Shown here: piece by piece, positions 14,655 through 18,103 of the stretch | Position numbering within the stretch: position 1 is the stretch's first letter | Layout of the letters: every line of letters starts with the position of its first letter | Origin: Bacteroidota bacterium | GTDB lineage: Bacteria; Bacteroidota; Bacteroidia; Chitinophagales; Chitinophagaceae | Direction of reading: 5' to 3' | DNA length: 18,103 nucleotides | NCBI GenBank assembly: GCA_023391895.1 | Contig: JAEWAC010000104.1 | Coordinates: 1 to 18,103, forward strand | Program-made: the position numbers and the translations under genes | Notes under the pieces: model-generated | Database searches by the model: none | Told to the model about the DNA's origin: nothing | What the model saw: only the letters and a program-made list of their open reading frames with translations

Positions 14655-15088
14655 CCCGTATCAACAGCTACCTGACCTTTGACGGCAACTGCCGCGAGGC
14701 CATGCAGTTTTACAAAGCGTGCCTGGGCGGGGAACTGGTGTTTCAAACGGTAGGCGAGTCACCGCTTTCCGGCCAACTGCCAGAGCCAATGAAAAGCACC
14801 ATTCTTCATGCTACGCTTACCAGGGGTGACCTGCTGATCATGGCATCGGATATGGTGAGTCAAAAAGGGTTGATCCGGGGCAATGCCGTATCGCTGGTGC
14901 TGCATTGCAATAGTGAAAGCGAGATCCGGCAATATTACAGAAAGCTAGCCCGGGGTGGAGAAAAAACACACCCGCTGGAAGTGACCTATTGGGGCGCCTT
15001 GTTTGGCGATCTGACGGACCGCTATGGTAACCACTGGGTGTTGCATTATCCATTCAAAAACGAACAAGAACATGGTGGAGGTTTTTAA
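14651..15088 (+). CDS. Single-domain VOC (PhnB-like) protein
   Basis: A 145-residue PhnB-type VOC protein. INSYLTFDGNCREAMQFYKA at 4-23 is the classic opening strand and helix, followed by LGGELVFQTVGESP, ILHATLTRGDLLIMASD with a conserved Asp, and the closing FGDLTDRYGNHWVLHYP. PhnB proteins are widespread; the name comes from the phosphonate cluster, but their reaction is undefined and no phosphonate gene lies here. The start overlaps the upstream stop by ATGA, and the end overlaps the HMA-like gene by 17 bases. Confidence 0.93.
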   Translation: MTRINSYLTFDGNCREAMQFYKACLGGELVFQTVGESPLSGQLPEPMKSTILHATLTRGDLLIMASDMVSQKGLIRGNAVSLVLHCNSESEIRQYYRKLARGGEKTHPLEVTYWGALFGDLTDRYGNHWVLHYPFKNEQEHGGGF

Positions 15089-15281
15089 AACAAATGTTGC
15101 ATGTAAAGACGAAGCCGACAAAGTAGTGCAACAGCTACAGGAATATTTGCCCGCAGCCAAAATCAATTTTGACCTTTATGACTGCGATAAGATTTTGCGC
15201 GTAGAATGCGGTGACGTGCCTGTGCCCCAGATCACCCGCCTGTTTACCGCCATGGGCCTTTATTGCGAAGTGTTGGAGTAA
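15072..15281 (+). CDS. Small HMA-like ferredoxin-fold protein without the CxxC metal site
   Basis: A 69-residue protein starting at ATG 15072 (MVEVFKTNVACKDEADKVVQ); an earlier in-frame ATG (15024) lies inside the VOC gene. The pattern of strand 2-9, helix 13-26, strand 30-36, strand 40-46, helix 52-61 and strand 63-68 fits the heavy-metal-associated beta-alpha-beta-beta-alpha-beta fold. In metal-binding members the first loop carries CxxC; here Cys11 is kept but the second position is Glu14. Other cysteines are 38, 46 and 65. Similar DCDKILRVE-type proteins are common as small hypotheticals in Bacteroidetes, to my recollection. Last gene of the operon; function unknown. The fold call is by pattern only. 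Confidence 0.75.
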   Translation: MVEVFKTNVACKDEADKVVQQLQEYLPAAKINFDLYDCDKILRVECGDVPVPQITRLFTAMGLYCEVLE

Positions 15282-15289
15282 AGTGACTA

Positions 15290-15306
15290 TATGGGGTTTT
15301 AAGAAA
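15290..15306 (+). repeat. Dispersed motif copy (TATGGGGTTTTAAGAAA)
   Basis: Lies 9 bases after the HMA-like stop and runs into the GAAAACGGTTTTC palindrome. Reads ATG-GGG-TTT-TAA from its ATG. Confidence 0.4.
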
Positions 15307-15335
15307 ACGGTTTTCAGCTTTATGAAATCCTGTCG

Positions 15336-15363
15336 TCAATGGTGAATGGTCAATGGTGAATAC
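15336..15363. repeat. 14-base tandem duplication TCAATGGTGAATgg/ac
   Basis: Two head-to-tail units, TCAATGGTGAATGG (15336-15349) and TCAATGGTGAATAC (15350-15363), identical at 12 of 14 bases. Probably a slippage-type duplication. Confidence 0.6.
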
Positions 15364-15515
15364 CCAATCATGATACGGATAGCAGTTTTGTATAAATGAA
15401 ACGGGGTGATGCTGAACCTTGCGAAAGTCATTTTCCGTTGCAGGCACCAGGACCAAATGCGATTAATGGTTGATACAAGCATGCATTATCAATGAAAGAG
15501 GGGGCAAAAATATCA

Positions 15516-15559
15516 AACCCATTATCTGTTTCCACTCATTTAAAAACAGATAATGGGTT
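15516..15559 (-). terminator. Stem-loop, likely terminator of the penicillin-binding protein gene
   Basis: Perfect 16-base arms AACCCATTATCTGTTT (15516-15531) and AAACAGATAATGGGTT (15544-15559) with a 12-base loop. Read on the minus strand the stem is followed closely by TGATATTTTTG, a T-tract. On the plus strand no T-tract follows. It lies about 170 bases beyond the minus-strand stop. The stem is A/T-rich, so a protein-binding inverted repeat is an alternative. Confidence 0.5.
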
Positions 15560-15728
15560 AATATAAGCCAGCATGTCTTGGGTAGCTTGTAGCTGGAAAG
15601 TGGTTGACTATTTAAAGCGAGCCGGCTAACGGAACATATTTTGACCCTTTGTGTAAACCGATAGTACCATCATATGGGAAATTACAAAACTTTAAGCTGT
15701 ATGATGGTCTTTAAAACTGCTACCTGAC

Positions 15729-18103
15729 TCATTCTTCTTTTCTGCCAAAGATCTTTTTCAGCAAACCTTTTTTTTCTTTCTTTTCTTCCGGCTGGCGGGC
15801 TTCGCCAATCTTGGGTTCCCGGGCGGATGTACCTTTTTTGTCCGTATGGTCTTTCCTGTTTTCGGCGGTTGGGTTTGCTGCGGGTTGTTCCTTCTCTGCT
15901 TTTGGTGCAGGCCGGTAGATGCCGGCAGCATTTTCCTTGCCATCATTTTCGTCCTCAACTTTCAGCAGGCCCGATTCTATCAGTTCCTGCAGCACGGCAC
16001 TATCGGTATCTATTTCCATTTCCAGGCTGGCCGGTTTGTGGAAAACCGCATCTTTACGGACACCAGTCTTGCGGTCGGCATATACCTTTTTGAAAAAAGC
16101 TTCCCAGATGGGGCGGGCCGCCTGTGAGCCCATGCCCAGCCCGCTTTCCAGCCGTATAAAACGGTCGTCGCAGCCAATCCAGGCACCGGCCAGCAACTGG
16201 GGCGTGTAGCCTATAAACCAGGCGTCGGCATTGTCGTTGGTGGTGCCGGTTTTGCCGCCCATGGCCGTGGCGCCCAGGCGCTGCATCAGTCCCCTGGCTG
16301 TACCCGCCGTTACCGTTCCCTGCAGCATCTCGTTCATGTAGTAAGCCGATTCTTCACTGATCACTTTTTTACGCGGGCCACTGGCATCAAACCGCCGCAG
16401 CACCTTGCCGTTGCGGTCTTCTATGCGGCTGATAATATACGGCCGCGTAGCCACACCGCTAGCAGGAAACATCGAATAGGCCCACATCATTTCATAAAGC
16501 GAAAGATCGCAGGAGCCCAGTGCAATGGAAGGATGGGGTTTTATCCGGGTGGGCAGGTTGATCCGGTCCAGAAAAGAGCTGAACTGTTCCGGGCCCAGTT
16601 GTTTCATCAAAAATGCTGTAGCGCAGTTGCGCGACCAGGCCAGGGCCGACCCCATGGCAATGGTATCGCCCCGGCAGGAGGTGGTGGTGGCGGGAACCAG
16701 GCGGCCGCCGCCAAAATCCTGCTGCATGTCTTCTATCAGGGTTTCTGCTCTGTAGCCTCTTTCTTCCACCGCCTGAGCATAAAGCAGGGGTTTGATGGTT
16801 GAACCCACCTGGCGCTTGGTTTTGAGATTGGCGTGGTCAAATTTGTAAGCTTTGTAATTGATGCCGCCTACCCAGGCCTTCACCGCACCGGTTTGCGGGT
16901 CCGTTACCATAAAAGCTGTTTGCAGCATCTGGCGGTGGTATTTAATAGAGTCCAGGGGCGTCATGGTAACTTCTTTCTCTCTTTTTTCGTTCCAGGCAAA
17001 TACCTTCATCGGCACTTTCTTTTTGAACGAGCTCCTGATTTCCTTTTCGCTGTAGCCGACCTCTTTTAAGTTGCGCCACCGCTCCGAAGCTTTCATTTGC
17101 GCTTCCAGTACGTTGTCGCGGCCTTTCCAAACGCTGCCGGTGCGGATGTTGCGCTGCTGGTTGAGGGCATTTTGCAAAACCGGCATCTGCTGTGCCACGG
17201 CTTCTTCAGCATAGGTCTGCATTTCGGGGTTGATGGTGGTATATATCCGCAGCCCGTCTTCATAAAGGCTGTAAGATCCGCCGCCGGGTTTTTCCAGTCC
17301 TTCCAGGGCTTCTTTCAATTCATCCTTCAATACTTCCCGCAGGTAGGGTGCCATACCATTGTTCTCATCCAGCTTTTTGTAATTCAGGGTAAGGGGCAGG
17401 GCTTTTAACTTAGCAGCGGCGGCAGGACTAAGCATATTGTTTTTTTCCATTTGTCCCAGCACTACATTGCGGCGGTCGCGGGCCGCTTGTGGGCGCAGGC
17501 GGGGATTGTAAAGCGTGTTGCCCTTTAGCATGCCAATCAGCACCGCGGCTTCCTCTGGCTTCATCTGGCTGGGCTCTTTTTGAAAAAAGGTGCGGGCCGC
17601 TATACGGATGCCGTATACATTGTCACCAAACGGAACAGTGTTTAAATACAGGGTCAGGATTTCCTGTTTGGTAAACTGCTTTTCCAGCTTGGTGGCAATT
17701 ATATATTCCTTGATCTTTTGTATCAGTCGCTCTGCCAGGTTGGTAGCCCGCCGGTCGTGAAATAAGTTGAGGGCCAGCTGCTGTGAAAGGGTACTGCCGC
17801 CCCCTTCTTTTCCCATAAATATCACCGCCCGCAGGGTAGAGCGGGTGTCAATACCGGTATGTTGATAAAAGCGTTCGTCTTCGGTAGCAATCAGGGCATC
17901 AATGACATGCCGGGAAATATCCTGGTACGCCACGTTGCTCCGGTTGCCTCCCTGGCGGTAGTATTTGCCCATGAGGGTGCCGTCGTCAGCCAACACTTCT
18001 GAAGCCTGCAGCAGGTTGGGGTTTTTCAGTTGCTCTATAGACGGCAGGGGACCAAAAACACCTTTCGAAACCAAAAATATAGTAAGCGCAAATAGACCCA
18101 GGG
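15729..18103 (-). CDS. Class A (bifunctional) penicillin-binding protein, PBP1A-like, 5' end cut by window edge
   Basis: Peptidoglycan synthase with glycosyltransferase and transpeptidase domains, anchored in the inner membrane. A TTG at 18074 is only the first internal candidate: the frame continues to the window edge as hydrophobic LGLFALTIFLVS, the end of the membrane anchor, so the true start is outside. Numbering from that TTG, the GT51 domain (about 45-215) has the catalytic Glu65 in TEDERFYQH, GGGSTLSQQLALNL at 91-104, and Glu123 in KIKEYIIATKLE. The transpeptidase domain (about 385-665) has S425-T-I-K428 with the catalytic serine, S481-R-N483, and K608-T-G-T611. All key residues are present. 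The last 75 residues are a charged, low-complexity tail rich in Lys, Glu and Pro, ending KKIFGRKEE. The gene is convergent with the HMA-like operon and appears unrelated to it. Which PBP1 paralogue this is cannot be settled here. Confidence 0.95.
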   Translation of the reverse strand, partial: LGLFALTIFLVSKGVFGPLPSIEQLKNPNLLQASEVLADDGTLMGKYYRQGGNRSNVAYQDISRHVIDALIATEDERFYQHTGIDTRSTLRAVIFMGKEGGGSTLSQQLALNLFHDRRATNLAERLIQKIKEYIIATKLEKQFTKQEILTLYLNTVPFGDNVYGIRIAARTFFQKEPSQMKPEEAAVLIGMLKGNTLYNPRLRPQAARDRRNVVLGQMEKNNMLSPAAAAKLKALPLTLNYKKLDENNGMAPYLREVLKDELKEALEGLEKPGGGSYSLYEDGLRIYTTINPEMQTYAEEAVAQQMPVLQNALNQQRNIRTGSVWKGRDNVLEAQMKASERWRNLKEVGYSEKEIRSSFKKKVPMKVFAWNEKREKEVTMTPLDSIKYHRQMLQTAFMVTDPQTGAVKAWVGGINYKAYKFDHANLKTKRQVGSTIKPLLYAQAVEERGYRAETLIEDMQQDFGGGRLVPATTTSCRGDTIAMGSALAWSRNCATAFLMKQLGPEQFSSFLDRINLPTRIKPHPSIALGSCDLSLYEMMWAYSMFPASGVATRPYIISRIEDRNGKVLRRFDASGPRKKVISEESAYYMNEMLQGTVTAGTARGLMQRLGATAMGGKTGTTNDNADAWFIGYTPQLLAGAWIGCDDRFIRLESGLGMGSQAARPIWEAFFKKVYADRKTGVRKDAVFHKPASLEMEIDTDSAVLQELIESGLLKVEDENDGKENAAGIYRPAPKAEKEQPAANPTAENRKDHTDKKGTSAREPKIGEARQPEEKKEKKGLLKKIFGRKEE

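Larger units (their letters stand above)
15282..15728. other. Gene-free gap between convergent genes
   Basis: About 450 bases between the HMA-like gene (+) and the penicillin-binding protein gene (-). Contents: a dispersed-motif copy at 15290, a GAAAAC-G-GTTTTC palindrome at 15303-15315, a 14-base tandem duplication at 15336-15363, and a 16-bp stem-loop at 15516-15559. No credible gene in any frame. Confidence 0.6.

Noticed and set aside
15827..17674. Several plus-strand open frames across the penicillin-binding protein gene
   Set aside because: They are antisense shadows of a gene that has all catalytic motifs.

Overview
The window looks like a chromosome segment from a member of the Bacteroidota, most likely the Chitinophagaceae. 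This rests on a FecR – SusC (with STN domain) – SusD block, lipoproteins of the Bacteroidetes type, promoter-like TAnnTTTG elements, little Shine-Dalgarno sequence, and close protein resemblance to families common in that group. No tRNA, rRNA, CRISPR array, insertion sequence or phage gene was seen. Both edges cut a gene: an RraA-like gene on the left and a class A penicillin-binding protein gene on the right.

Region 1 (1-10839, all + strand) is a nutrient-uptake and catabolism locus. It holds an exported RraA/aldolase-like protein, a FecR anti-sigma factor, a SusC transducer-type TonB-dependent transporter, its SusD lipoprotein, a Tat-exported enolase-superfamily enzyme of the mandelate racemase subgroup, and a BASS-family (bile acid:Na+ symporter) permease. 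A coherent but unproven reading is this: SusCD brings an acidic sugar or other hydroxy-acid ligand into the periplasm, the enolase-superfamily enzyme dehydrates or otherwise transforms it there, the RraA-like protein may cleave the keto acid, and the BASS carrier imports the product. The ECF sigma gene that normally precedes fecR is missing.

Region 2 (10840-11369) is a gene-free gap between convergent genes with three good copies of a short motif (TATGGGTTTTTAAAGAA-like). Relatives of this motif occur downstream of several other + strand genes in the window.

Region 3 (11370-15281) is a divergent regulator/operon pair. A GlxA-type AraC regulator (DJ-1/PfpI plus HTH) points left. Six tightly packed genes point right: AHSA1-like SRPBCC, DoxX-like membrane protein, double-domain VOC protein, second SRPBCC, single-domain VOC protein, and a 69-residue HMA-like protein without the CxxC metal site. 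Stops and starts overlap at three junctions. This looks like a small-molecule stress or detoxification operon of unknown substrate.

Region 4 (15282-18103) is a second convergent gap with a strong 16-bp stem-loop (likely terminator for the minus strand), then a bifunctional class A penicillin-binding protein on the minus strand.
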